Shown piece after piece: positions 34,099 to 43,232 of a DNA stretch of 64,000 bases. The position numbers were made by a program, and so were the translations under genes. Below the pieces are notes generated by a model. That model was not told the DNA's origin. It did not search any database and was given only the letters and a program-made list of their open reading frames with translations. Numbering within the stretch: the stretch's first letter is position 1; every line of letters starts with the position of its first letter. The DNA comes from Salinisphaera sp040361255 (lineage in GTDB: Bacteria > Pseudomonadota > Gammaproteobacteria > Nevskiales > Salinisphaeraceae): assembly GCF_040361255.1 (NCBI RefSeq), contig NZ_APNG01000004.1, positions 211,373 to 275,372 on the forward strand. The letters run 5' to 3'.

Positions 34099-34811
34099 TC
34101 GATTTTCGCCCATTTGTAGATCGCGAGTGAGACGATGAACATCACCGGAATGAATACGAACAGCCAGGAATGCATCCAGGCCGGGCCGAAGGGGATGACC
34201 TCCAATACGGGCAGATCGATACGAATCTGTTCGACCGGCGCGTCCTCGGGCAGATAGCCAAGCGGGTTCTCGGCCAGCCAGTGCCACCAGGGCTGTTTGG
34301 TGACGATGCCCACCGGCGCGGTCATATCGAATTGCGCGATCGGCGCGCCCGCGTCGCCGACGCTGATTTTTGCCGGCTGGGTCCGATCGTCCCAGTGCGT
34401 GGCCACGCCTTCGGGAACGGTCGTGATCGCCGGTGCCTGGCCAGGCGCGGGCAGCGTATGGCCGTAATGGGTTTCGGCCCAGAGCAACAGGGCCAGTAAC
34501 GGCAGAATCGCCAGTAGCGTGCCCGGCACGACGAGCCCGACATGGCGGAACGCGGTCGTGAACTGCTTCTTGATCAACGGCCCGGCATCGGCGAAATCAC
34601 CATCGAATGCGTTCAGGCGCTGGCGTGCGGCCTTGGCATCGCGCTTGGCCTGGCCGATACGTGCCTGCGGCGAACACAGCTTGTATAAAAACATGGTCAG
34701 CACCGAGCCCAGAACGGCCCAGACCGCCAGACGCAGGGCGGCGGGCATAAAGCTCGCCATGGCGGCATCCAGGCCGTTGAACAACGGTGCCGGTAGATCG
34801 AATAGACCCAT
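34095..34811 (-). CDS. Membrane protein, possibly Oxa1/EMC3-superfamily-like
   Basis: A 238-residue membrane protein that I do not recognise with certainty. It has an N-terminal helix (LRLAVWAVLGSVLTMFLY), then a charged, coiled-coil-like stretch (QARIGQAKRDAKAARQRLNAFDGD), a second helix (VGLVVPGTLLAILPLLALLLW), a long periplasmic-type region with WWHWLAENPLGYLPED, and a third helix near the C terminus (SWLFVFIPVMFIVSLAIYKW). The helix, cytoplasmic hairpin, helix layout is reminiscent of DUF106/YidC-like insertases, but this is only a resemblance. It is coupled by ATGA to the sulfotransferase gene. Confidence 0.6.
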   Translation of the reverse strand: MGLFDLPAPLFNGLDAAMASFMPAALRLAVWAVLGSVLTMFLYKLCSPQARIGQAKRDAKAARQRLNAFDGDFADAGPLIKKQFTTAFRHVGLVVPGTLLAILPLLALLLWAETHYGHTLPAPGQAPAITTVPEGVATHWDDRTQPAKISVGDAGAPIAQFDMTAPVGIVTKQPWWHWLAENPLGYLPEDAPVEQIRIDLPVLEVIPFGPAWMHSWLFVFIPVMFIVSLAIYKWAKIE

Positions 34812-34871
34812 CCTGTGCTGTCCTTTTCGTCGTGGCCCGACCGCCTTCGCGCGGCCGGGCCATCGCGATGG

Positions 34872-35171
34872 CTAAGAGCGGCTCGGGCCGTTGCCGGCTT
34901 CGTTGCCGTGCGTCGACGCGGTGGGTTGTTCGCTGCGGGCCGCGGCCTCGGCTTTCTTGCGACGGCGCATGCGCCGTATTGGCCACAACACGACGAACAG
35001 CAACGCGGCACCGATGGCGGCCACCACGCCCCAGAGCGCGCCCAGTAGACTCAGGCCCGCGCCGGGCCCGACATAGGCCTGGGCGGCGGCGAACGGGGCG
35101 AGCATGAGTGCGATCGCCAGGCTCGAGCGCAGCAGCGGTGCGGTTGGGGTACGGGTTTCGTGCTTATCCAT
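34872..35171 (-). CDS. Small secreted or membrane protein with YVGPGAG motif
   Basis: A 99-residue protein. A signal-peptide-like N terminus (LLRSSLAIALMLAPFAAAQA) is followed by YVGPGAGLSLLGALWGVVAAIGAALLFVVLWPIRRMRRRKK, a single glycine-rich membrane helix ending in basic residues, and a Ser/Asn-rich tail. The YVGPGAG start of the mature part is shared by small proteins in marine proteobacteria that I have seen beside sulfotransferase-type genes, but I cannot name a function. It lies 10 bases downstream of the arylsulfotransferase gene and 60 upstream of the membrane protein gene. Confidence 0.65.
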   Translation of the reverse strand: MDKHETRTPTAPLLRSSLAIALMLAPFAAAQAYVGPGAGLSLLGALWGVVAAIGAALLFVVLWPIRRMRRRKKAEAAARSEQPTASTHGNEAGNGPSRS

Positions 35172-35181
35172 GACAGACCTC

Positions 35182-36513
35182 CTAGGGCGTTTGGATGCTT
35201 TCGCGAAAAGCCGGCTCCAGATCTTCGGCGCGCAGCCGCTGACCGGAGGAGACGACCGGGATGTACTGGTTCTGGTCGCCCCCGCGTACCGGATTGATGA
35301 ACTCCCACACGATGTCGCCGTTGGGCGCGACTTCGAACAGTCGGCCGCCGTCGGACTCGGTGATCAGACGATTGCCGTTGGGCAGGGTCGTCATCGCACC
35401 GCGCAGGCGGCTGGCGAAGGGATGCTCGGCGCTGCCCTCGTAGCGCCATACGATCTGTTCGTTTTCCGGATCGACTTCGAGCGCGCGGGTCATGTTGTCG
35501 GCCTGGAAATGACCGTAGTTGTCGAACAGGGTGAAGTGGCCGTTGGGCAGTGCGCGGGCGAAATGCTGACCCAGCCAGGAGCCGGCCATCGCCCAGGTCA
35601 TCTGCCCGGTATTCAGGTCGATGAGCGCCGGCGTGCCGGGGTGTCGAAACGACACCAGCACTTGATTGCCACGGCCCTTGGCCGGGGCGAAGTTCTTCGC
35701 CAGTTCGTCATCGATGAACTGCACGCTATTGGTATGCAGCGGGTCTTCGAGGGCGAAATGGGCGATATTGGTCAGCAGCGGCTGATAGCGCGACTCGTAA
35801 AAGGCCTCGAACAGCGGGATCTTGGCCTGTTCTTCGCCCGTATTGCCGTCGAGCACCACCACGTAATCGTCGAGAAACGGCTTTGCGAGCGCCGGGAAAT
35901 TCTCGAAGCGCTTTTCGCTGAAGGCGTGGGTGAGCACGAGCACACGCCCGTCCGGGGCGATATCGATATCGTGATGGGTGGCGCCGTGGTATTTCCACAG
36001 GACATTGGAATCGGCATCGAGCTTGACCAGGCCATAGCCCCAGGGCGTATCGCCGGCAGCGATATAGATCGCCAGCAGATCGCCATTGGGGTACATGATG
36101 GCCTTGCGCCAGTACATGAGCGCGTCGTCGCGCGCGCCGCGCCCGTCCGGCGCGGTGTCCCAGAGCTTGCTGTAGTCCAGCTGCCAGCGATGGACTTCGT
36201 TGCCGTCCATATCCACCAGCGACGCATAGGGCGCGCCGCCCGAGGTATACAGCGTATAGCCGTTATAGGCACGCGCGGGGTCGTTGATGGTGACGCCGCG
36301 CTTGTCGGTGCGTGCGCTACGCCACTGGTCGGTCTGTGTGTACCGGTCGTGGATCGAGTCCTGAACGATGAGCGCATGACCGGCCTTGTAGGCGTCATTG
36401 AGCCATTCGTACGGAAACACCTTGGCGAGCACGACCAGCGTACCGCCGAGAAAGGCGAGAAAGAGACAGGCCACGAAAAACGCCGCAAAACCGACGCGAT
36501 CCGCTTTATCCAT
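35182..36513 (-). CDS. Arylsulfotransferase-family (ASST-like) membrane-anchored protein
   Basis: A 443-residue protein with one N-terminal membrane anchor (FAAFFVACLFLAFLGGTLVVL), so the rest is probably periplasmic. The body is a beta-propeller of the arylsulfotransferase type, with repeated blade-like motifs such as YASLVDMDGNEVHRWQLD, GLVKLDADSNVLWKYHGATHHDIDIAPDGRVLVLTH and LITESDGGRLFEVAPNGDIVWEF. ASST enzymes move sulfate between phenolic esters without PAPS. The THHDIDI segment places a histidine in the expected central position. It leads the four-gene cluster; a short AT-rich promoter-like stretch lies upstream at about 36600-36640. Confidence 0.82.
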   Translation of the reverse strand: MDKADRVGFAAFFVACLFLAFLGGTLVVLAKVFPYEWLNDAYKAGHALIVQDSIHDRYTQTDQWRSARTDKRGVTINDPARAYNGYTLYTSGGAPYASLVDMDGNEVHRWQLDYSKLWDTAPDGRGARDDALMYWRKAIMYPNGDLLAIYIAAGDTPWGYGLVKLDADSNVLWKYHGATHHDIDIAPDGRVLVLTHAFSEKRFENFPALAKPFLDDYVVVLDGNTGEEQAKIPLFEAFYESRYQPLLTNIAHFALEDPLHTNSVQFIDDELAKNFAPAKGRGNQVLVSFRHPGTPALIDLNTGQMTWAMAGSWLGQHFARALPNGHFTLFDNYGHFQADNMTRALEVDPENEQIVWRYEGSAEHPFASRLRGAMTTLPNGNRLITESDGGRLFEVAPNGDIVWEFINPVRGGDQNQYIPVVSSGQRLRAEDLEPAFRESIQTP

Positions 36514-36688
36514 TGTTGAACCCTAGCTAAGGGTCCCATACGAACGCTTCGACCCTCGAAGCATCCGCCCTCGGCCTGACTAAGACCGTAGCACTTTCCT
36601 GAAGTTTCCGTCAGGACGGTATTAAATTATTTTCATTTTCGCAGGCGGGGCACTAAGTCTCTGAACGCGCAGGCCCTGACCGGTTCGA

Positions 36689-37132
36689 TTAATTGCGATC
36701 CACGCGTACGAATACGGCGTCGGTGCCGGTCGCCGAGTCGGTATTCACGGCGACGCGCTTCCACTCGCCCGCGCGCATGAGCAGTCGTGTCTGGGCATGA
36801 AGCTGGCCCTGGGCGATGGCATAGGTGAAGTCGACCGACAGGGCCATATCACCCGAATCGCCGGTCGCGTCGAACCAGTATTCGAGCACGGCGTCGCGGG
36901 TTTCGATATGCCCGCTATCGAGTTCGGCCACGGTGGTCTCGATACGTCGTGGCTTGGATCCAGCCGTGGCGGTGGCGGCCGGATCGGCGTTATTGCCGTA
37001 GCGAAGTTTGAGCGTGAACGGTTTGTGCGTGTTCACGATCGCCGACTGGGCACGGGCGGCGACGGCAACACCAGCCAGCAATAGTGCCCCCGCAAACATA
37101 TACAGCCAGAGCGCCAAGTTGCGATTGACCAT
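36689..37132 (-). CDS. Hypothetical exported protein
   Basis: A 147-residue protein that I do not recognise. The N terminus (LWLYMFAGALLLAGVAVAARAQS) is a signal peptide or anchor with a plausible cleavage after ARA. The mature part is beta-rich (FTLKLRYGNN, ALSVDFTYAIAQG, TRLLMRAGEWKRVAVNTDS) and would suit a small periplasmic or outer-membrane beta domain. The gene has its own upstream gap of 103 bases and does not overlap its neighbours. Confidence 0.65.
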   Translation of the reverse strand: MVNRNLALWLYMFAGALLLAGVAVAARAQSAIVNTHKPFTLKLRYGNNADPAATATAGSKPRRIETTVAELDSGHIETRDAVLEYWFDATGDSGDMALSVDFTYAIAQGQLHAQTRLLMRAGEWKRVAVNTDSATGTDAVFVRVDRN

Positions 37133-37235
37133 GGCGTATCTCCCTCGCTAAATCGTGTTGTTGTGTGCCCGCTGCCGGGCTTATTGGCATCAGCTCGAGT
37201 TATAGCACGCCGCGTGCCGGGCACGCAGCGCGGCA

Positions 37236-37937
37236 TTACCGGCTATAACCGGGTCTGTCAGCGCGAGAATCGATACGCCCCGGCGTGGCGTCGGCCGTTG
37301 CCGTGAGCAGATAACGTGACAGCACGGCCAGTAATGCGCCGTAGAGCGGCAGAAACAGACACAGGCTGATCAGCAGCTTGAACGCATAATCCACACAGGC
37401 GATCTCCAGCCAGTGCTCGGCCATGAACGCATTCGACGAACCAGCAAAGGCAATCGAGAAAAACAGCAGCGTATCCAGCGCGTTGCCGAATACGGTCGAG
37501 GCCGCGGGTGCGACCCACCATTGCCGTAGCGCCCGCAGGCGCTGAAACACGCCGATATCCAGCAACTGGCCGAACAGATAGGCACAAAAGCTCGCCAGTG
37601 CGATGCGCGCGACCAGCGTATTGAATTCGCCGAGCGCGTTGACACCGGCAAATCGCCCGTCGACATAGAGCACGGACAACAGATACGACACGACCAGCGC
37701 CGGGCCCATGGCCGCGGCCACCACGCGCCGCGCGGTGGCCGCGCCGAGCAAACGTACGGTCAGATCGCTGGCCAGGAAGATGAACGGAAAACTGAACGCG
37801 CCCCAGGTCGTATGCCAGCCCAGCAGGGTGAACGGCAACTGCACCAGATAGTTGCTCGCGGCGATGACCAGCACATGCAGCCCCGCGAGTACGATCACGA
37901 TCCGGCGCCACTGCGCCGCTGATAACGATAACGACAT
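37236..37937 (-). CDS. yhhQ: Queuosine-precursor transporter, YhhQ family
   Basis: A 233-residue membrane protein of the VUT/YhhQ family, with six helices or so. Typical segments are WGAFSFPFIFLASDLTVRLLG, LGEFNTLVARIALASFCAYLFGQLLDIGVF and STVFGNALDTLLFFSIAFAGS. It imports 7-cyano- or 7-aminomethyl-7-deazaguanine for tRNA queuosine modification. No other queuosine gene is nearby. The start at 37937 (MSLSLSAAQWRR) follows a short noncoding gap from the UbiB-like gene. Confidence 0.87.
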   Translation of the reverse strand: MSLSLSAAQWRRIVIVLAGLHVLVIAASNYLVQLPFTLLGWHTTWGAFSFPFIFLASDLTVRLLGAATARRVVAAAMGPALVVSYLLSVLYVDGRFAGVNALGEFNTLVARIALASFCAYLFGQLLDIGVFQRLRALRQWWVAPAASTVFGNALDTLLFFSIAFAGSSNAFMAEHWLEIACVDYAFKLLISLCLFLPLYGALLAVLSRYLLTATADATPGRIDSRADRPGYSR

Positions 37938-38002
37938 GCCTGCTTTTCCTTTTTCGTGACGGGGTGAGGGAACCCGTGGCGTGATCGAACCGCCTGAATG
38001 GC

Positions 38003-39292
38003 TCAGGCCGGCGGCTCGTTGACAGGCGGCGGATCGTAGTCGCCCGCCGCGATCTTTTGCAACTCGGCATGCAGATCGGCTTCTGCGCGGATATTACGCA
38101 ATATCCAGTACAGCCCGCTGAGCGTGCGCATCAAGAACACCAGCTGCGGGGCGGCATTGAACAGCTTCCAGTGGCGCAGCGATGCGCGCACTTCGCCGCG
38201 TATGGATTCGATCAACCCGTCGTCGGTAAACACATAGGGCGATTGATGGCGAATGGGTTCCAGCGAAGCCGTGGCGTGGCTGGCATAGATCTGGGCATAG
38301 GTTTCGCCGTGCTGTGCCCAGCTGTCGGGCGGCACCACGCCCAGGCGTTCCAGCGCGTGATGCAGATCCTGCCAGCGGCCGTCGAGGGCGGCGGCCACCA
38401 CATCCCGCAACCCGTGACGGGTTTCGATATCGAGCGTTTTTGTACAGCCAAAATCGAACAGGGCAATCGAGCCGTCCTCGGTCACCCCGAAATTACCGGG
38501 GTGCGGATCGGCATGCAGAATGCCGTGGGTGAATACCTGCAGGTTGATCGCCTGAACGATGGCATGACCGCGTTCGGGCGCGGCCTCGTCGACGGGGCGT
38601 GCATCGACATAGGTCGTCACCAATACCGCATCGGTACATAGCTCGGGCACCGGCTCGGGCAGTACGAAGCCGGGCAGCTCGATTGCCCGTAACGTCTGCA
38701 GGTGGGCCAGCTCCTGTACGTAGTTGGTTTCCTCGATAAAGCGCTCACGCAGTTCATCGAGCACCGCATCGATATCGCTGCCGCGGATCGGCAGAAAACG
38801 CGACAGCTTGAGCAGGCGGCCAAGGTTGTCGATATCCGCGTCCACCGCATCCGCCACGCCGGGGTAGCGAATCTTGACCACCACGTCGCGCCCGTCCACC
38901 AGTCGTGCGCGATGCACCTGGCCGATGGAGGCCGCAGCCATGGCTTGTTCATCGATGTCGGCGATCAGCGCGCGTTGTTCGTCGTTCCAGGCTTCATCGA
39001 GCACGGGTTCGAGCCGTTCGAACGCCCAGGGTTCGGCGTTGCGTTGCAGGCGCGAAAGCTGTTCGACCAGCGGCTCGGGCAGAAAATCGCGGTATTGGGA
39101 CGCGATCTGACCCAGTTTCATGGCCGCGCCCTTGAGCCCGCCGAGGGTGTCGAACCAGTCCTGGCCGGTCTTCTGCCAGCTCTTGGCGCGATCGTAGCCG
39201 GGCATGGTCTGGAGCACGCCACGACCCAGGCTGCGCATGCCGGCGCCGAGAATGCGCCGACGCCGGGTACGTTGTTCGCGCTTATCCGACAC
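38003..39292 (-). CDS. ABC1/UbiB/AarF-family atypical kinase
   Basis: A 429-residue ABC1-family protein. I chose GTG 39292 (VSDKREQRTRRRRILGAG), which overlaps the end of the SDR gene by 11 bases; upstream codons lie only in that gene. Motifs present are KLGQIASQYRDFLPEPLVEQLSRLQ (the KxGQ motif), AAASIGQVHRARL, VVVKIRYPGV (ATP lysine), HGILHADPHPGN and LFDFGCTK. Family members support ubiquinone synthesis or lipid traffic by ATPase activity. The fit to ADCK/AarF types is better than to UbiB proper, which has C-terminal membrane helices not seen here. Coupling to an SRPBCC-SDR protein suggests a lipid or quinone substrate. Confidence 0.85.
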   Translation of the reverse strand: MSDKREQRTRRRRILGAGMRSLGRGVLQTMPGYDRAKSWQKTGQDWFDTLGGLKGAAMKLGQIASQYRDFLPEPLVEQLSRLQRNAEPWAFERLEPVLDEAWNDEQRALIADIDEQAMAAASIGQVHRARLVDGRDVVVKIRYPGVADAVDADIDNLGRLLKLSRFLPIRGSDIDAVLDELRERFIEETNYVQELAHLQTLRAIELPGFVLPEPVPELCTDAVLVTTYVDARPVDEAAPERGHAIVQAINLQVFTHGILHADPHPGNFGVTEDGSIALFDFGCTKTLDIETRHGLRDVVAAALDGRWQDLHHALERLGVVPPDSWAQHGETYAQIYASHATASLEPIRHQSPYVFTDDGLIESIRGEVRASLRHWKLFNAAPQLVFLMRTLSGLYWILRNIRAEADLHAELQKIAAGDYDPPPVNEPPA

Positions 39293-40697
39293 CGTGAACC
39301 TCGATGCCCGTTTCGTTGCGCAGCCAGCCGTAAAGCGTTTGCGCATCGCTCGGGCGTACGGCCGTATTCGGCAGCACAGCGGTGGGATGAGGTGTGCGAT
39401 CGAGAAAGAACTGGCCCTGGCAATTGCGCGCCGCCCGGGCCGAGCCCAGCCAGACGGCGGTATCGGCGCCCATGCGCGCATCGCGCAGCACGCGCCGCAT
39501 GACCTTGTCGAAGCCCGGCAGGGATTCGGTCACCCCGGGCGTGGCTACCCAGCCCGGGTGCATCGCATTGAAGTGCAGGCCGGCATCGCCGTAGCGGCGT
39601 GCCCAGTGGCGGGTCAGGGCGACGAGGCCGCGTTTGGCGCGGGCATAGGCCTTGTTACCGCTGAACGATTCGTTTTCAAAGTTCAGGTCGTCGAGTACCA
39701 GCGGCTGCAGATACATGCCACCGCTGGACATATTGATCACCCGCGCCTTGGCCGCGGCCAGCGCGGGCAACAGCGTTTCGGTCAGCACAAACGGGGCGAC
39801 CAGGTTGATCGCCAGGCTGCGCTCGAAGCCGTCGCCGGTTAGTGCATGTTCGTGGAATAGGGCGCCGGCGTTATTGACCAGGACATCGATTTTCGGAAAA
39901 CGCGCGATGAGCCGCTCGCCGAGCGCGCGCGTGGCGTCGACATCGAGCAGGTCGGCCTGTTCGGTATGAATACGTTCCATCGTCTGGCCGGCGAAGTCGT
40001 GTACGTGCTTGCGCGACGCCGCGAGCTTGCCGGTATCGCGCCCGACCAGTACCACCGTCGCGCCCAGGCGTGCATATTCGGCAGCGATCGCTTCGCCGAT
40101 GCCGCTGGTCGCACCGGTGACCACGGCCACGCGTTCGTCCATGAATTCGCTATGGGCCTTGTCGTCGAGCGCGAGATAACCGCGTTCGGTAAACGCCGGA
40201 GCGGCCAGTAACAGGCTGCGATCGGCCGCATAGCTCACCCAGCCCTGGCGCGGGGCTTCGGTATCAATCGTCAGCGCACTGGCCAGCCCGGCAACCGCCT
40301 TGCGCCCCATGCGCTTGAACACGGGCTTGAGCGCGAGTTCGCTGGCCCGGAGCACGCCCGAGAGCGAAAAATCCGCGCGATAATCGATCGTCGTATCGCC
40401 GACGGGGCTCTCTTCGAAACGAATGGATTCGACCGAGGTAATACCCGGGCCCCGCATTTCCAGCGCGATATGTTGGTCGGGGGCGAGTTCGGTTATCCGG
40501 TAGGTCAGCGTGGTACGCCGGCCGAACATCTGCACGGTCACGTCGAATTCGCTGCCCACGGCGGGCGCGCCGGGCGTGCGTTTGCGGGCGCGATAGACAC
40601 CCGGGTCCCACTGCTCGCAGGTCGAGAAATCAGCCAGGTAGCGATAGCAGTCGGCGGGGCTGCGCGCGACACGGACGGTTTCATGGAGTCGGATCAT
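39282..40697 (-). CDS. SRPBCC-SDR fusion protein (DHRS12-like)
   Basis: A 471-residue two-domain protein. Residues about 1-145 are an SRPBCC (START-like) lipid-binding domain (MIRLHETVRVARSPADCYRYLADFSTCEQWDPG). From about 165 a short-chain dehydrogenase follows: VAVVTGATSGIGEAIA (NAD(P) loop), LVNNAGALFHE, INMSSGGM and the catalytic Y-x3-K in KAYARAKRG. The same fold order occurs in animal DHRS12 and its bacterial relatives. The SRPBCC part may hold a hydrophobic substrate for the reductase. The stop overlaps the UbiB/ABC1 gene. The promoter area faces the divergent 5'-nucleotidase gene. Confidence 0.85.
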   Translation of the reverse strand: MIRLHETVRVARSPADCYRYLADFSTCEQWDPGVYRARKRTPGAPAVGSEFDVTVQMFGRRTTLTYRITELAPDQHIALEMRGPGITSVESIRFEESPVGDTTIDYRADFSLSGVLRASELALKPVFKRMGRKAVAGLASALTIDTEAPRQGWVSYAADRSLLLAAPAFTERGYLALDDKAHSEFMDERVAVVTGATSGIGEAIAAEYARLGATVVLVGRDTGKLAASRKHVHDFAGQTMERIHTEQADLLDVDATRALGERLIARFPKIDVLVNNAGALFHEHALTGDGFERSLAINLVAPFVLTETLLPALAAAKARVINMSSGGMYLQPLVLDDLNFENESFSGNKAYARAKRGLVALTRHWARRYGDAGLHFNAMHPGWVATPGVTESLPGFDKVMRRVLRDARMGADTAVWLGSARAARNCQGQFFLDRTPHPTAVLPNTAVRPSDAQTLYGWLRNETGIEVHGVG

Positions 40698-40856
40698 GGA
40701 ATCTTTAAGCTGCGACCAAAGTCGAGTTATACGCCAGTCTGGCCGTGGCGGTTGAGGCGTTGCAACCGTCACGGGTCTGTCAGTGAATTGTCATCGTGCC
40801 GCCTTATGCCCCCGCTAGCCTGCGCGTCGACTTTAACCGACACTTCCGGGGGACCC

Positions 40857-43019
40857 ATGAACAAGACGCGATCCGTCTGGCGACGACTGCTGCTGACACT
40901 CTGTCTGACCGCGGCGATGGCCGGCTGTTCCGACAGCGATTCCAGCGATAACGACGACAATAACGGCGATGGGCAGCAAACGGCCGCCTATCGTCTTCAG
41001 CTACTGCATTTCGCGGATATGGACGGCTCCACCGCGGCGCTGGATTACGTCTCCAACTTTTCCAGCCTGGTCAACGCGTTCGCCAGCGTCGATACGCTGT
41101 CGAACAATACGCTCGTGCTCTCCTCGGGCGACAATTTCATCCCCGGACCGCGGTTTTTCGCCGCCGGCGCGCTGGCCGACGACGATGTGCCCGAAGCGCT
41201 CGGCGCCGCCGGCAACGGCCGCGCGGATATCGTGTTCGTGAATCGTTTCGGCACGTCCGCCTCGGCACTGGGCAATCATGATCTGGACGCCGGCACGTCG
41301 GCCTTTGCCGGTTTGATCGCGGGTGACGGCGACAGCGATGGCTATGCCGGCGCCGCCTTCCCGTATCTGTCCTTCAATGCCGATTTTTCGGGCGACAGCA
41401 ATCTGTCGGCTCTGGTGGCCGAGAATGGCCGGCCGTCAGCCGAGGTGGCTGGCCGCGTAGCTGGCTCGACCACGGTGAAGGTCGGCGGCGAAACTATCGG
41501 CGTGGTCGGTGCGACCACGCCGCTTCTGGCGAGCATCACCTCGACCGGCGGAATCGATATGTCGCCGGACGGGTTTGCCATGGACGATGCCGGCTACGAC
41601 GCGTTGGCGGCAGCGATTCAGCCCGGCGTGGACGCGCTCGTCGCCCAGGGCATCGACAAGATCGTGCTGGTTTCCCATATGCAGCAGATCGCAATCGAAA
41701 AAGCCCTGGCCACCCGTTTGAACGATGTCGATATCATCATCGCCGGCGGCTCGAACACGCTGCTGGCCGACAGCAACGACGTCTTGCGCGACGGCGACAG
41801 CGCGGCCGACACCTATCCGCTGGCCTTCGAGGACCCGGATGAGACGCCCACGCTGGTGGTCAACGTCGACGGCGATTACAAATATCTCGGCCGTCTCGTG
41901 GTCGATTTCGATGCCAATGGCGTGCTGTTGACCGATTCGCTGGACCCGGTCGCCAACGGCGCCTGGGCCAGCACCGATGCCATCGTCGAGCAACTGGCCA
42001 CCCGGGGCCTGAATACCGAGGCCGACTCGGATGTACTGGCCGTACAGTCCGCGCTGCAGAACGTACTCGCCGAGCAGGACGGCAATGTCCAGGGCATTAC
42101 CGATGTCTATCTCGACGGGCGCCGCACCCAGGTGCGTACCGAGGAGACGAACCTTGGCGACCTCACCGCCGATGCCAATTTGTACTACGCGCGCCTCGTC
42201 GAGCCGGGCGTGCAGGTGTCGCTCAAGAATGGCGGCGGTATCCGCGACGCCATCGGCCAGTCGGTTGTCCCGCCGGGCGGTACCGGTGAGGCCGAACTGC
42301 GCCCGCCGCAGGCCAATGAATCCATCGGCAAGCCGGAAGGGGGCGTGTCGCAGTTCGATATCGCCGGCGCGCTGCGTTTCAACAACAGCCTGACGATCAT
42401 CAGCGTGACCGCGGCCGAGCTGCGCGACATCATGGAACATGCCGTGGCCGCCACCACCGATGGGGCCACGCCCGGCCAGTTTCCGCAGATTGGCGGCATG
42501 CGTATCGCCTTCGATGTGGACGAAACCGCGCGTACCGGCGGGCAGATGAATCTGGGTACGGCCACCACCGGTAACCGTATCCGCAGCCTCGAGCTCATCG
42601 ATGCTAACGGCGATACCAGCGATACGCTGGTGACCAACGGCGTCCTCCAGGGCGACGCCAGTCGCGAGATTCGTATGGTGCTGCTCGCCTTCACTGCCGC
42701 CTGTGTGCCGGGCGACAACTACGATGCCGGCAACAATGATTGCGGCGATGCCTATCCGTTGAAGAATCTGGCCGATCCGCAGCGTGTCGATATCGACCCG
42801 ACCACCGACGGCGTGATCGATGCTTCGCAGATCGGCACCGACTACGATCCGGGCCTGGCGATGTTCGCAGCCACCGGCACCGAGCAGGATGCCTTTGCCG
42901 AATATCTGCAATCGCGCTACAACCCCGACAACGGGGGCACGGCATTCGATATCGCCGAAACACCGGCCGCGCAGGACACGCGTATCGTCAATCTCGAGGC
43001 ACGCCGCGCCGCGCGTTGA
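40857..43019 (+). CDS. Lipoprotein 5'-nucleotidase / calcineurin-like phosphoesterase
   Basis: A 720-residue exported phosphoesterase of the UshA/5'-nucleotidase type. The N terminus MNKTRSVWRRLLLTLCLTAA leads to the lipobox AMAGC (cysteine near residue 23), so it is a lipoprotein. Metal motifs are LLHFADMDG, LVLSSGDNFIPG and LGNHDLDAG; later VLVSHMQ-like IVLVSHMQQIAIE and the ADSNDVLRDG region complete the metallophosphatase. The C-terminal 5'-nucleotidase domain shows GDLTADANLYYAR and VSLKNGGGIRDA. The ADMDG variant at the first motif differs from the usual NDxHG. I chose ATG 40857 after GGGGGAC; an open frame upstream belongs to the divergent gene's opposite strand. Confidence 0.88.
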   Translation: MNKTRSVWRRLLLTLCLTAAMAGCSDSDSSDNDDNNGDGQQTAAYRLQLLHFADMDGSTAALDYVSNFSSLVNAFASVDTLSNNTLVLSSGDNFIPGPRFFAAGALADDDVPEALGAAGNGRADIVFVNRFGTSASALGNHDLDAGTSAFAGLIAGDGDSDGYAGAAFPYLSFNADFSGDSNLSALVAENGRPSAEVAGRVAGSTTVKVGGETIGVVGATTPLLASITSTGGIDMSPDGFAMDDAGYDALAAAIQPGVDALVAQGIDKIVLVSHMQQIAIEKALATRLNDVDIIIAGGSNTLLADSNDVLRDGDSAADTYPLAFEDPDETPTLVVNVDGDYKYLGRLVVDFDANGVLLTDSLDPVANGAWASTDAIVEQLATRGLNTEADSDVLAVQSALQNVLAEQDGNVQGITDVYLDGRRTQVRTEETNLGDLTADANLYYARLVEPGVQVSLKNGGGIRDAIGQSVVPPGGTGEAELRPPQANESIGKPEGGVSQFDIAGALRFNNSLTIISVTAAELRDIMEHAVAATTDGATPGQFPQIGGMRIAFDVDETARTGGQMNLGTATTGNRIRSLELIDANGDTSDTLVTNGVLQGDASREIRMVLLAFTAACVPGDNYDAGNNDCGDAYPLKNLADPQRVDIDPTTDGVIDASQIGTDYDPGLAMFAATGTEQDAFAEYLQSRYNPDNGGTAFDIAETPAAQDTRIVNLEARRAAR

Positions 43020-43047
43020 TTCACTGATCGCAACATGCAGGAAAGGG

Positions 43048-43077
43048 GGCCGCGCTGGGGTTCAGCGCGGCCTTTTT
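43048..43077 (+). terminator. Rho-independent terminator after nucleotidase
   Basis: Ten-pair stem GGCCGCGCTG with CAGCGCGGCC, loop GGGTT, followed by TTTTT, 28 bases after the nucleotidase stop. Confidence 0.85.
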
Positions 43078-43143
43078 CGTGGGCGGGTTTGAAACGAGGC
43101 GCCAGGGATGCTCTGCATAACCGCTCGCGGATCGTGTTCGAGT

Positions 43144-43232
43144 CCTCACAGACGGCGCGGCAAGGCGTGCAGACGCAGCGCCTGCCTTTTTGGCAGGTCA
43201 AGCCTGGCAACGGGGCCGCGGCGTCTGTGAGG
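43144..43232. repeat. Long stem-loop (possible structured RNA)
   Basis: The 18-base arm starting CCTCACAGACG at 43144-43161 is complementary to 43215-43232 (17 of 18 pairs). The 53-base apex contains an inner hairpin (CCTGCC TTTTT GGCAGG). It may be a structured RNA, a small transposon relic or a repeated extragenic element; I see nothing that decides between them. Confidence 0.4.
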
